Shown: positions 16,856 to 24,567 of the stretch, piece after piece
Position numbering within the stretch: the stretch's first letter is position 1
Layout: every line of letters starts with the position of its first letter
Assembly: GCF_000269985.1 (NCBI RefSeq)
Contig: NC_016109.1
Coordinates: 5,456,001-5,520,000 of the forward strand
DNA: 64,000 nucleotides
Source of the DNA: Kitasatospora setae KM-6054
GTDB lineage: Bacteria; Actinomycetota; Actinomycetes; Streptomycetales; Streptomycetaceae
Direction of reading: 5' to 3'
The notes under the pieces: generated by a model
The model's database searches: none
Told to the model about the DNA's origin: nothing
The model's input: the letters and a program-made list of their open reading frames with translations, nothing else
Position numbers and translations under genes: made by a program

Positions 16856-17269
16856 CTACGGCTGGCCCGGCGACCCGCCGCGCTTCTTGTGCAGGCTGAT
16901 GGAGACCGTGTTGTCCGGAGCGACCACCGAGTCGACCTCGCCGGCCAGCGCGGAGAGCACCGTCCAGGCGAAGGTGTCCCGCTCCGGGGCCCGGCCGTCG
17001 GTGGTCGGAGCCGACACGGTCACCCGCAGCGCGTCGCCCACCAGGCGGAACTCGCAGCTCAGGATCGAGCCCGGCACCGCCTGTTGGAGCAGGATCGCGC
17101 ACGCCTCGTCCACCGCGATCCGGAGATCCTCGATCTCGTCCAGGGTGAAGTCGAGCCGTGCCGCGAGACCGGCCGTCGCCGTCCGCAGCACCGAGAGATA
17201 GGCGCCCGCCGCGGGCAGCCGGACCTCAACGAAGTCCTTCACTCCGGGCTCGCCGTCGATCTGGGACAC
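16856..17269 (-). CDS. prsH: Anti-sigma factor, RsbW-type (PrsH/UshX-like)
   Basis: 137 residues of HATPase_c (GHKL) anti-sigma type, with LDEIEDLRIAVDEACAILLQ as the N-box helix. The sequence agrees closely with PrsH/UshX of S. coelicolor as I recall it. It holds the downstream SigH-like factor inactive until released by an anti-anti-sigma protein. The GTG start at 17269 has an excellent site AGGAGGTGAG just upstream and gives the family start VSQIDGEPGVKDFVEV; the frame to 17323 is an unsupported extension. It is cotranscribed with the sigma factor. Confidence 0.9.
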   Translation of the reverse strand: MSQIDGEPGVKDFVEVRLPAAGAYLSVLRTATAGLAARLDFTLDEIEDLRIAVDEACAILLQQAVPGSILSCEFRLVGDALRVTVSAPTTDGRAPERDTFAWTVLSALAGEVDSVVAPDNTVSISLHKKRGGSPGQP

Positions 17270-17440
17270 CCTCACCTCCTGGGTGGCGCACGGTGCTTGC
17301 GGCCGGGGAGCTGCCAACACCACTACTGGCTCGGTTCAACTGCCTTGTGCCCCGAGACGTTACCGCGCCCGGGGTCGGTCTGTCGTGATCTCGCACCACC
17401 GTCACGGGAACGAGGGATCACCGTTCGAACAGGGGCCTGC

Positions 17441-17938
17441 TCAGCGCGGCCCGGAACCGAGCTCGGCGAGCGCGCCGTCGGTCAACCGGAAGACCGTCCA
17501 CTCGTCCATCGGCACCGCGCCGAGCGACTTGTAGAAGCCGATCGACGGCTCGTTCCAGTCCAGCACCGACCACTCCAGGCGCTGGTAGCCGCGCTCCACG
17601 CAGATCCGGGCCAACTCGGTCAGCAGCGCCTTGCCGTGACCGCCGCCGCGCTTCTCCGGGCGGACGTACAGGTCCTCCAGGTAGATGCCGTGGGTGCCGC
17701 GCCAGGTCGAGAAGTTCCGGAACCAGAGCGCGAAACCGACCCGCTCGCCGGACTCCTCCTCGGCGATCAGGCCGAACACCGCCGGGTGCTCGCCGAACAG
17801 CGCGTCGCGCAACTGCTCCTCGGTGGCCTTCGCGTCGGACAGTGCGCGCTCGTAGTCGGCCAGTTCGCGGATCATGGCGTGGATGAAGGGGACGTCGTCG
17901 GGAGTCGCGGTGCGGATCATACGGTCGAGCGTACTCAT
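17441..17938 (-). CDS. GNAT N-acetyltransferase (spermidine/diamine acetyltransferase-like)
   Basis: 165 residues with a complete GNAT fold: LEDLYVRPEKRGGGHGKALL is the acetyl-CoA P-loop, and LEWSVLDWNEPSIGFYKSLG is the conserved SSAT-like C-terminal motif including the Tyr. The likely reaction is acetylation of a small amine or polyamine. The ATG at 17938 has AAGGGG six bases upstream; a second in-frame ATG at 17920 is possible. It is a single-gene unit with a strong hairpin just upstream that belongs to the next gene to the right. Confidence 0.82.
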   Translation of the reverse strand: MSTLDRMIRTATPDDVPFIHAMIRELADYERALSDAKATEEQLRDALFGEHPAVFGLIAEEESGERVGFALWFRNFSTWRGTHGIYLEDLYVRPEKRGGGHGKALLTELARICVERGYQRLEWSVLDWNEPSIGFYKSLGAVPMDEWTVFRLTDGALAELGSGPR

Positions 17939-17967
17939 CTCACCCCTTCATCCGGAATGGGCTTTAT

Positions 17968-18016
17968 GCCCGGGGCAGCACCGCCGGAAACGGTCTCCGG
18001 ACGGTGTGCCCCGGGC
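17968..18016 (-). terminator. Large hairpin terminator after the DUF1648 gene
   Basis: GCCCGGGGCA-n-CACCG-n-CGG pairs with CCGGACGGTGTGCCCCGGGC (20-bp stem with one bulge and one mismatch). It lies 83 bp after the stop of the 18100-19074 gene. Confidence 0.7.
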
Positions 18017-18099
18017 GGGAAGGGAGTTGGGGGCGCGCGGGTCCTTTCGCGGGTTTTCTGTGGGTCCTTGCGCGAGCTCGGGTGAGGCGGGCCGGCTGG

Positions 18100-19074
18100 T
18101 CAGGCGGGGCGGCGGGCGAGCAGCGCGTTCAGCAGGGCCGCGCCGCGGGCGGCGTCGCCGACGCTCACCGCGAAGTCGTGGCCGTTGCCCCGCAGCCGCA
18201 CCACCAGGCACTCGCCGGAGCGCAGCATCACCGTGGTACCGAGGCCGTTCAGCCGGTAGCCCCAGCCGCCGACCTGGGCCGCGCTGCGCTGCTCGACCCG
18301 GGCCGACTCCAGCGCGTCCAGCGCCCAACGGCGGGTCGGCAGGCCGAACGGGCCCAGCGCCACCTCCAGGCCCTCCGCCGACACCCGGGCCCGCACCGAC
18401 GAGCAGCAGGCGGTCGCCAGGCCGGCCACCGCGAACGTCGCGAACAGCGGCCAGCCCCACGACGCCCCGAACAGGCCGGTCGCCGAGCCCACCAGCGCCA
18501 CCACCGCCACCGAGCCGCTCACCAGCGCGATGCCGCGCAGCGACGGGCTCACCGCCCACGAGAACCACACCGCGCGCTCGCTCTCGGCCAGCTCCAGCAC
18601 CGGCCCGGCCGGCACCGGGGCGGCGGCGGCCGCCGACAGGCCGCGCCCGGCCAGCAGCCGCACCGCCGCGGCGGTCAGCGCCGCCGCGGCCAAGACGCCC
18701 AGCAGCCAGCCGAGCGGCAACTCGGCTTCGTGCCAGTCGGCCTGGTCCAGGTTGGCGCGGACGGCGGCCGTCTGCAGGCCGAGGAACAGCACCCCGCCCG
18801 CCAGCAGCCCCGCCAGGCTCCACACCCGCAACAGCGGATCGGCCCGGCGCAGCCCCAGCACCGCCCAGATCAGCGCCGGCACCAGGCAGGCGGCCCAGAA
18901 CGGCATCGAGCCGTTCGCGCCGCCGGCGCCGCCCCAGTGGGTGGCCACCGGGTCCGGCAGCCGGTCCGCGACGGTCAGCGGCAGCGCGGCGGTCAGCACC
19001 GCCGTCCCCGCCACCCAGAGCGCCGGCCACGGCAGGCCGCTGCGCTTCGTGCTCGTGGTCTCCCGCCCGGTCAC
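18100..19074 (-). CDS. DUF1648-type membrane protein
   Basis: 324 residues. The N-terminal part has the DUF1648 pattern (LPDPVATHWGGAGGANGSMP, after a first helix), then several membrane helices; a C-terminal soluble segment (GLEVALGPFGLPTRRWALD onward) resembles a PH-like domain. The GTG start at 19074 overlaps the stop of the GntR gene (GTGA), so the two are cotranscribed. DUF1648 proteins next to YtrA-type GntR regulators are common in Gram-positives and are thought to act at the cell envelope; no specific substrate is known to me. Regulation is probably by the neighbouring repressor. Confidence 0.8.
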   Translation of the reverse strand: MTGRETTSTKRSGLPWPALWVAGTAVLTAALPLTVADRLPDPVATHWGGAGGANGSMPFWAACLVPALIWAVLGLRRADPLLRVWSLAGLLAGGVLFLGLQTAAVRANLDQADWHEAELPLGWLLGVLAAAALTAAAVRLLAGRGLSAAAAAPVPAGPVLELAESERAVWFSWAVSPSLRGIALVSGSVAVVALVGSATGLFGASWGWPLFATFAVAGLATACCSSVRARVSAEGLEVALGPFGLPTRRWALDALESARVEQRSAAQVGGWGYRLNGLGTTVMLRSGECLVVRLRGNGHDFAVSVGDAARGAALLNALLARRPA

Positions 19075-19418
19075 GGTATCTCCTTGATCATCTCGATGAG
19101 TTCGGCCCTGCTGTACCCGCTCCGCGCCGCCTCCGCGACCAGCGCGCGGGCCTGCTCCAGCAGCCCCGAGCGCCGCTCCGCGCCGTCCGCGACGGTCACG
19201 CCGCGCCCCCGGCGGAACTCCAGCAACCCGTCGTCCCGCAGGTCGCGCAGCCCGCGCAGCACGGTGTTCACGTTGACGTCGAGCGCCTCGGCGAGCTCCT
19301 TCGCCGAGGGCAGCCGGTCGCCCGGGCGGCACTCGCCCTCGGCGACGGCACGGCGGACGGCGGCGGCGACCTGCTCGTGCAGCGGCCGGGTGTCCTTGGT
19401 GTCCAGTCTCAGCAGCAT
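19071..19418 (-). CDS. GntR-family regulator, YtrA subfamily
   Basis: 115 residues: a winged helix (residues about 10-78, LPSAKELAEALDVNVNTVLR is the recognition region) and only a short C-terminal helical tail (RSGYSRAELIEMIKE), the hallmark of YtrA-type GntR proteins, which usually repress an adjacent membrane-transport operon. The ATG at 19418 is the first codon that gives the family start LRLDTKDTRPLHEQV. A perfect 9-bp inverted repeat overlaps this codon, which makes autoregulation likely. It is coupled to the DUF1648 gene by a 4-bp overlap. Confidence 0.88.
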   Translation of the reverse strand: MLLRLDTKDTRPLHEQVAAAVRRAVAEGECRPGDRLPSAKELAEALDVNVNTVLRGLRDLRDDGLLEFRRGRGVTVADGAERRSGLLEQARALVAEAARSGYSRAELIEMIKEIP

Positions 19419-19441
19419 GGTGCTAATGAAAATAGCACCAT
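19417..19441. promoter_or_regulatory. Probable operator of the YtrA-type regulator
   Basis: ATGGTGCTA-N7-TAGCACCAT is a perfect 9-bp inverted repeat. The last bases of one arm are the start codon of the GntR gene, so a bound repressor would block both the start and any leaderless -10 region (TATTTT/CATTAG on the minus strand). Confidence 0.75.
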
Positions 19442-19523
19442 TCGCTTCATGGGGGAACGGCGGGATCCTGCCGGGGGTGGGTGGGGGCGGGTGGGGGCGT
19501 GGCCGGTCGGGGCCGGAAACGCG

Positions 19524-19562
19524 GGACACCCGGCCGCCAGCTGGGCTGGCGACCGGGTGTCC
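19524..19562 (-). terminator. Hairpin terminator after sodN
   Basis: GGACACCCGG-n-CGCCAGC pairs with GCTGGCG-n-CCGGGTGTCC across a 5-nt loop. It lies 19 bp after the sodN stop. Confidence 0.85.
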
Positions 19563-19581
19563 GGTGTGAACTGGTGGCGCG

Positions 19582-19977
19582 TCAGGCCTTCTTGGTCTCC
19601 CAGAAGATCGCGTCGATCTCGGCGATCAGGTCCAGCAGGGCCTGGCCGGTGGCCGGGTCGGTGGACGCCTTGGCGGCCGAGGCGGCCTTGCCGGCACGGT
19701 TGAACAGGTCGTGCAGGCCCGGGTAGGCCTCGAAGTGCGGGGCCTTGAAGTAGTCGGTGTGCAGCACCGAGAGGTGGTGCTTGACCAGCTCGGCGCGCTC
19801 CTCCTTGATGACGATGGCGCGAGCACGGAACTCGGCGTCCTCGTTGGCCTGGTACTTCTCCTGAGTCGCCTTCACGGACTCGGCCTCGATGCGGGCCTGG
19901 GCCGGGTCGTACACGCCGCAGGGCAGGTCGCAGTGGGCCTGGGCGGTGACTCGCGGAGCAAACAGACGAGAGAACAT
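19582..19977 (-). CDS. sodN: Nickel superoxide dismutase
   Basis: 131 residues. A 14-residue propeptide (MFSRLFAPRVTAQA) precedes the nickel hook HCDLPCGVYDP; after cleavage His1, Cys2 and Cys6 ligate nickel. The rest is the four-helix bundle of the hexameric enzyme, which dismutates superoxide in the cytoplasm. The ATG at 19977 has AGGAAGGA upstream. The maturation protease SodX is encoded divergently at 20082, as is typical. In streptomycetes sodN is induced by nickel and the 3' part of its mRNA can yield a regulatory RNA against sodF; the terminator at 19524-19562 would form its end. Confidence 0.97.
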   Translation of the reverse strand: MFSRLFAPRVTAQAHCDLPCGVYDPAQARIEAESVKATQEKYQANEDAEFRARAIVIKEERAELVKHHLSVLHTDYFKAPHFEAYPGLHDLFNRAGKAASAAKASTDPATGQALLDLIAEIDAIFWETKKA

Positions 19978-20007
19978 GGGGGTCCTTCCTTAGATCGTCT
20001 TCCCGCG

Positions 20008-20030
20008 CCCGACATTACCCTCACGTCGGG
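20008..20030. promoter_or_regulatory. Inverted repeat in the sodN promoter
   Basis: CCCGAC-N11-GTCGGG brackets a minus-strand TAATGT hexamer that is a good -10 for sodN. I do not see a Nur box (TGCAA-N5-TTGCA) here. Confidence 0.35.
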
Positions 20031-20081
20031 TCGAAATCGCCGTCGCCCCGGTGGCCTAGGGCAAAAGAAGGAGTTCGAATC

Positions 20082-20501
20082 GTGCGATATGGGACAGCGT
20101 TCGGCATCGCCGACATCGCCGGCCCGTCGATGCGCCGACTGCTCTCGGACGGCGACCGGGTGCTCGTGCGCTACGGCGCCCCGCTGCGACCGGGGGCGAT
20201 CGCGCTGTTCCGGCACCCGCTGCGGCAGGACCTGCTGGTGGTCAAGCGCGCGGCGGAGCGCCGGCCGGGCGGCTGGTGGATGCTCTCCGACAACCCGCTG
20301 GTGCGCACCGACAGCCGCGAATACGGCCCGGTGCCGGACGAGTTGGTGCTCGGCCGGGTGCTGCTGCGACTCGCCCCCCGGCCGTCCTGGCTGGCCCCGG
20401 GGCGGCGGCTGGAGCGCCTGCTGGAGCGCCTGCTGCGGGGGCGGGCGCGGTGGGTGGCCGAGCGCTTCGGCGTCAGTGTTCCGTTCGACGACACCTTGTG
20501 A
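20082..20501 (+). CDS. sodX: Nickel-SOD maturation protease SodX (S26-like)
   Basis: 139 residues of signal-peptidase type: IAGPSMRRLLSDGDRVLV carries the catalytic Ser (GPSM) and DLLVVKRAAER the general-base Lys, followed by the SDN motif (MLSDNPLVRTDSREYG). It lacks a long membrane anchor. Its task is removal of the SodN propeptide to expose the nickel ligand His1. The GTG start at 20082 has AAGGAG upstream. It is divergent from sodN. The stop codon is the first base group of the tandem repeat array that follows. Confidence 0.92.
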   Translation: MRYGTAFGIADIAGPSMRRLLSDGDRVLVRYGAPLRPGAIALFRHPLRQDLLVVKRAAERRPGGWWMLSDNPLVRTDSREYGPVPDELVLGRVLLRLAPRPSWLAPGRRLERLLERLLRGRARWVAERFGVSVPFDDTL

Positions 20502-20714
20502 CGCGGCACCTGGTGACGCGACATCGGTGATGCGGCAATTCATGACGCGACAACCAGTGGCACGTCATCGATGACGTGCCAACCAGTGACCTGACATCTT
20601 GTGATGCGTCATCGATCACGTGTCATCGATGACGCGGCAACTCATGACGCGACATCGATGCTGCGACACGGATGCCGCGACATCGATGCCGTGACACCGA
20701 TGAGGGGTCACACC
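20499..20714. repeat. Degenerate 14-15 bp tandem repeat array, 15 units
   Basis: Fifteen contiguous units of 14 or 15 bp with consensus TGACGCGACATCGA fill the convergent gap between sodX and the CGNR gene. Unit starts: 20499, 20514, 20528, 20543, 20558, 20572, 20587, 20602, 20616, 20630, 20645, 20659, 20673, 20687, 20701. The 14-bp form ends in CATCGA, the 15-bp form in CAACCAG/CAACTCA. The first unit supplies the sodX stop and the last overlaps the stop of the opposing gene. There are no spacers, so it is not a CRISPR. Confidence 0.9.
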
Positions 20715-21298
20715 CCCTGAGTCGCCAGCGCGCGCTGTGCCTCCTGGCGCTTGCGGGCCCGGTACGCGGCGACGTTGGCGCGGGTGGCGCAGCGGTCGGA
20801 GCAGTAGCGGCGGGAGCGGTTGGTGGAGGTGTCGAGGTAGGCGTTGCGGCAGGGGGCGGCCTGGCAGATGCCGAGGCGGTCGACGCCGAGGCCGGTGAGG
20901 TGGATGGCCAGGCCCATGCAGGCGACGGCGGCGTAGTTGGCGGCCGCGGTGGGGGAGTTGTCGGCGAGGTGCAGGTGCCAGTTGGGGCGGCCGGTGTCGT
21001 CCAGGTCGTCGTGGCCGGAGACCAGCGGGCTGACGGGGTACTCGACCATCAGGCTGTTGAGCAGGTCGACGGCCCGGACGTCCTCGCCCTCGGCGGCGGC
21101 CTCGAAGACCCCGCGCAGCCTGGTCCGGACGGTGCGCAGCCGGGGCAGGTCGGCCTCGTCGGCGAGGGCGGCGGCCCGGGAGGGGCCGCCGAAGAGGGCG
21201 CGGACGGCGTCGACCGAGGTGAGGTCGTCGGTGCCGCGGTCGGGTTCCTCGCTGTTGACCAGCCGGACGGCGAAGTCGGCGTACGAGGCGAGCTCCAC
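20708..21298 (-). CDS. CGNR-type zinc-finger regulator (ABATE domain)
   Basis: 196 residues: an N-terminal ABATE domain (FAVRLVNSEEPDRGTDDLTS at the start) and a C-terminal zinc finger (CQAAPCRNAYLDTSTNRSRR, then YCSDRCATRANVAAYRARKR), the stress-associated DUF1470/CGNR family of putative DNA-binding proteins. The GTG at 21298 is chosen for GGAAGGA six bases upstream and because it opens directly into the ABATE domain; the frame to 21403 is Pro/Arg-rich. Its target is unknown. Its 3' end meets the tandem repeat array. Confidence 0.85.
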   Translation of the reverse strand: MELASYADFAVRLVNSEEPDRGTDDLTSVDAVRALFGGPSRAAALADEADLPRLRTVRTRLRGVFEAAAEGEDVRAVDLLNSLMVEYPVSPLVSGHDDLDDTGRPNWHLHLADNSPTAAANYAAVACMGLAIHLTGLGVDRLGICQAAPCRNAYLDTSTNRSRRYCSDRCATRANVAAYRARKRQEAQRALATQGV

Positions 21299-21464
21299 GG
21301 GAGTCCTTCCGGCCGGGGTGTAACGGGTCGAATGACTCCAGGGTATTACAGGTGCGGCCGGACGTGCCGGTGCCCGCCGTGCGCGGGGGCGCGGGGCGGG
21401 CACCGGGGGCGTACCGGGAGCACGGCGGGCGTGCGGTGGGTGTGCGGGCGGGCGTGCGGGCGGG

Positions 21465-22268
21465 TCAGAGCACCTTGGAGAGGAACGCGCGGGTGCGCTC
21501 GTGCTTCGGGTCGCCCAGCACCTCGCGCGGGTGGCCGGACTCGACGACCACGCCGCCGTCCATGAAGACCAGCGCGTCGCCGACCTCGCGGGCGAAGCCC
21601 ATCTCGTGGGTGACCACGATCATCGTCATGCCGTCCTCGGCGAGGCCGCGCATCACGTCGAGCACCTCGCCGACGAGTTCGGGGTCGAGCGCCGAGGTGG
21701 GCTCGTCGAACAGCATCAGCTTGGGCCGCATGGCCAGTGCCCGGGCGATGGCGACGCGCTGCTGCTGGCCGCCGGAGAGCTGGGAGGGGTAGCTGCCGGC
21801 CTTGTCGGCCAGGCCGACCCGTTCCAGCAGGGCCGTCGCCCGTTCCCGGGCCTCGGCCCGGTTCTCCTTCTTGACCCGCAGCGGGGCCTCGACGATGTTC
21901 TCCAGCGCGGTCATGTGCGGGAACAGGTTGAAGCGCTGGAACACCATGCCGATGTCCTGGCGCTTGAGGGCGACCTCGCGGTCCTTCAGCTCGTAGAGCC
22001 GGTCGCCCTTCTGCCGGTAGCCGACCAGTTCGCCGTCGACGTACAGCCGGCCGGCGTTGATCTTCTCCAGGTGGTTGATGCAGCGCAGGAAGGTGGACTT
22101 GCCGGAGCCGGACGGTCCGACCAGGCAGAACACCTCGCTCGGCCGCACCTCCAGGTCGATGCCCTTGAGCACCTCGACCTGGCCGTAGGACTTGTGCACG
22201 CCCTCGGCCCGGACCATCGGGTGGTCGGGGGCGGCCTGCGGCTTGGACAGGTCGGTCAGCTCGGTCAT
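21465..22268 (-). CDS. Amino-acid ABC transporter ATPase
   Basis: 267 residues with Walker A GPSGSGKST, Q-loop FQRFNLFPHMTALEN, signature LSGGQQQRVAIARAL, Walker B LMLFDEPTSALDPEL and switch His in VVTHEMGFAREV: the GlnQ/HisP polar amino-acid group. Its ATG at 22268 overlaps the permease stop (ATGA). It powers the importer encoded with 22265-23305 and 23341-24294. It is a paralogue of the ATPase at 59596-60384, sharing an unusual insertion GYR(Q/R)-GD-L-EL after Walker A. Confidence 0.92.
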   Translation of the reverse strand: MTELTDLSKPQAAPDHPMVRAEGVHKSYGQVEVLKGIDLEVRPSEVFCLVGPSGSGKSTFLRCINHLEKINAGRLYVDGELVGYRQKGDRLYELKDREVALKRQDIGMVFQRFNLFPHMTALENIVEAPLRVKKENRAEARERATALLERVGLADKAGSYPSQLSGGQQQRVAIARALAMRPKLMLFDEPTSALDPELVGEVLDVMRGLAEDGMTMIVVTHEMGFAREVGDALVFMDGGVVVESGHPREVLGDPKHERTRAFLSKVL

Positions 22269-23305
22269 GCGTCCTTCCCTCCGTCCGGGGTCCCGCCGTT
22301 CGGGCCCCCGCCGTCCGCTGTCCCGCCGTCCGGTGCCCCACCGTCGGTCTTCGAGGGCGGCGACCCGGCGGCCGTCCGCGCGGCGGGTGCGCGGCCGGTG
22401 AAGAGCGCGCGGGCCCGTTGCAGCGGGGTGGGCGGCAGTGTCCGGTTGGCGCCGCGGGCGAAGTGGCGCTCCAGGTAGTACTGGCCGACGGTGAGGATCG
22501 AGGTCAGCAGCAGGTAGTAGATCGACACCGCGATCATCGCGGGGATCGGCTTGTAGGTGCGGGTGGCGATGTCGTGCCCGGCGGTGAACAGTTCGACCAG
22601 GGCGATCACCTGCACCAGCGAGGTGGTCTTCAGCATCGAGATGGTCTCGTTGCCGGTCGGCGGGATGATCACCCGCATCGCCTGCGGCAGCACGATCCGG
22701 CGCAGCGCGGTGGCCCGGCTCATGCCGAGCGCGTGCGCGGCCTCGGCCTGGCCCTCGTCCACCGACTGGATGCCGGCCCGGACGATCTCCGCCATGTAGG
22801 CGGCCTCGTTGAGGCCGAGGCCGAGCAGGGCGGCGGTGAACACCGGCACCAGGGTGTTGGACTCCTGGGACCAGAAGGCCGGGCCGAACGGGACGCCGAG
22901 CGAGATCTGCTTCCACAGCACGCCGATGTTGTTCCAGAACACCAGTTGGACCAGCACCGGGGTGCCGCGGAAGATCCAGATGTACAGCCAGGCGGTCCCG
23001 GAGAGCACCGGGTTGCGGGAGAGCCGCATGACGGCGAGCAGCACGCCGCCGACCACGCCCATCAGCATGGCCAGCGCGGTCAGTTCCAGGGTGGACCAGA
23101 TGCCGTGGATGACGGTCGGGTCGCGCAGCACGGCGCCGACGAAGGCCCAGTCGAGCGCCTCGTTGGTGAACAGGACGTGCAGCAGCATCGCGGCGAGCAC
23201 CGCGATGACGGCGACGGAGGCCCAGCGGCCGGGGTGGCGGACGGGGACGGCCTTGATGGCTTCGGGCCGTCCCCGGTCCGCCGACCCCTGGTCGGTCGTT
23301 TTCAC
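22265..23305 (-). CDS. Amino-acid ABC transporter permease
   Basis: 346 residues of HisM/GlnP type with an N-terminal helix, five further helices and the EAA-like loop AEAAHALGMSRATALRRIVL. The motif YIWIFRGTPVLVQLVFWNN is typical of polar amino-acid permeases. The GTG at 23305 has GAGG seven bases upstream. The C-terminus is unusual: after GRAPAARTAAG comes a Gly/Pro/Asp tail of near-repeats (GGAPDGGTADGG, NGGTPDGG) not seen in the permease at 58652. It is coupled to the ATPase gene by a 4-bp overlap and to the binding-protein gene by a 35-bp gap. Confidence 0.9.
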   Translation of the reverse strand: MKTTDQGSADRGRPEAIKAVPVRHPGRWASVAVIAVLAAMLLHVLFTNEALDWAFVGAVLRDPTVIHGIWSTLELTALAMLMGVVGGVLLAVMRLSRNPVLSGTAWLYIWIFRGTPVLVQLVFWNNIGVLWKQISLGVPFGPAFWSQESNTLVPVFTAALLGLGLNEAAYMAEIVRAGIQSVDEGQAEAAHALGMSRATALRRIVLPQAMRVIIPPTGNETISMLKTTSLVQVIALVELFTAGHDIATRTYKPIPAMIAVSIYYLLLTSILTVGQYYLERHFARGANRTLPPTPLQRARALFTGRAPAARTAAGSPPSKTDGGAPDGGTADGGGPNGGTPDGGKDA

Positions 23306-23340
23306 GTGATTACCTCGTCGGGGGGTCGGGTGACGGGGCG

Positions 23341-24294
23341 TCAGCTCTGGGCGGCGTTGATCTCGGAGGTGGTGACGGCGCCGGCGGCCACGCCCCACTT
23401 GTCGAGGATGGTCTTGTAGGTGCCGTCCGCCATCAGCGACTTGATCGCGCCCTGGACGGCCGGGCTGAGCGGCGAGCCCTTGGCCAGGATCACGCCGTAG
23501 GGCGCGGAGTCGTAGGTCTCGCCGATCTTCTCCAGCTGGCCGCCGGTCTGCTTGAGGGCGTAGTCGACGACCGGGGAGTCGGCCAGCATGACCTGGTCGC
23601 GGCCGGAGACCAGGGCCTGGGCGACGTCGGTCTGCAGCGCGAAGCGGTCGCCGTCGTTCGGGATGGCGGGCTTGCCGGCCTTGGCGCAGGCCGGGTTGCG
23701 GGTGTCCTTGACCTCGTCGGCCTGGGTGGTGCCGTCCTGGACGGCGACCTTCTTGCCGCACAGGTCGTCCAGCGCGATCTTGTCCGGGTTGCCCTTCTTC
23801 ACGGCGGCGGAGGTGCCGGCCGAGAAGTAGCTGACCATGTCGACCTGCTCCTGGCGGGCCTTGGTCACGGTGAAGGAGCTCATGCCGAGCTGGTACTTGT
23901 TCGACTGGATGCCGGGGATGATGTCGGTGAACCCGGCGCTCTGGAACTCGGCGGTCAGGCCCAGCTTCTGGGCGATGGCGGCGCCGAGGTCGACGTCCAT
24001 GCCGACGATCTTGCCCTTCTCGTCCTTGAACTCGTTGGGCGCGTACGAGGTGTCGGAGCCGATCACCAGCTTGCCGGCGGACTTCAGGTCGGCCGGGACG
24101 AGGCCGGCCAGCGCCGGGTCGGCCGGGACGGGGGCGATCGCCTGGGTGGGGATCGGGGCGGCGCCCGAGGTGGTGGTGGTCGAGCCGACCGAGCTCCCGC
24201 AGGCGGTGAGCAGCAGCGAGCCGGCGGCCAGGGCGACGGCCGCGGCGAGCGGGCGGGAGGCGCGCGGGGTGCGCGGAGTGCGGGGAGCGGGCAT
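23341..24294 (-). CDS. Amino-acid-binding lipoprotein (SBP family 3)
   Basis: 317 residues with a twin-basic N-terminus, signal peptide and lipobox LLTAC, then a family 3 binding fold (LVIGSDTSYAPNEFKDEKGK, the acidic GMDVDLGAAIAQKL and YQLGMSSFTVTKARQEQVD). It delivers a polar amino acid to the permease/ATPase encoded next. The ATG at 24294 has GGAGGAG seven bases upstream; the open frame to 24537 is not supported. The exact ligand cannot be read from the sequence. Confidence 0.9.
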   Translation of the reverse strand: MPAPRTPRTPRASRPLAAAVALAAGSLLLTACGSSVGSTTTTSGAAPIPTQAIAPVPADPALAGLVPADLKSAGKLVIGSDTSYAPNEFKDEKGKIVGMDVDLGAAIAQKLGLTAEFQSAGFTDIIPGIQSNKYQLGMSSFTVTKARQEQVDMVSYFSAGTSAAVKKGNPDKIALDDLCGKKVAVQDGTTQADEVKDTRNPACAKAGKPAIPNDGDRFALQTDVAQALVSGRDQVMLADSPVVDYALKQTGGQLEKIGETYDSAPYGVILAKGSPLSPAVQGAIKSLMADGTYKTILDKWGVAAGAVTTSEINAAQS

Positions 24295-24567
24295 GGGGGG
24301 ATCTCCTCCGTGGGGATCGGACGGGGTGCCGCGCCGCGGGTGGAGCGGCGCGGTACAGCGTGGTCGGTGCTCGCCACCCTCCGCCGAGGTGACAGGTGGT
24401 TCCGATGTGTGGGGAATCCTGCCACTGTGGGTGAGAAATCGGAGCGCGCGGCAGATCAAAATCGGATAACAGGACTGCCCGATGTCCGCTATGCGGAACT
24501 TTTCCCTGATCATGTCACCCGATGCATAGCCATGCACCGGGTGACCGCCCCTCGGTCCGACGGCCCG

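Noticed and set aside
19978..20081. Nur box in the sodN/sodX region
   Set aside because: No TGCAA-N5-TTGCA-type sequence is present; only an unrelated CCCGAC/GTCGGG repeat.
20499..20714. CRISPR array
   Set aside because: Units are contiguous, 14-15 bp and degenerate; there are no spacers and no cas genes.
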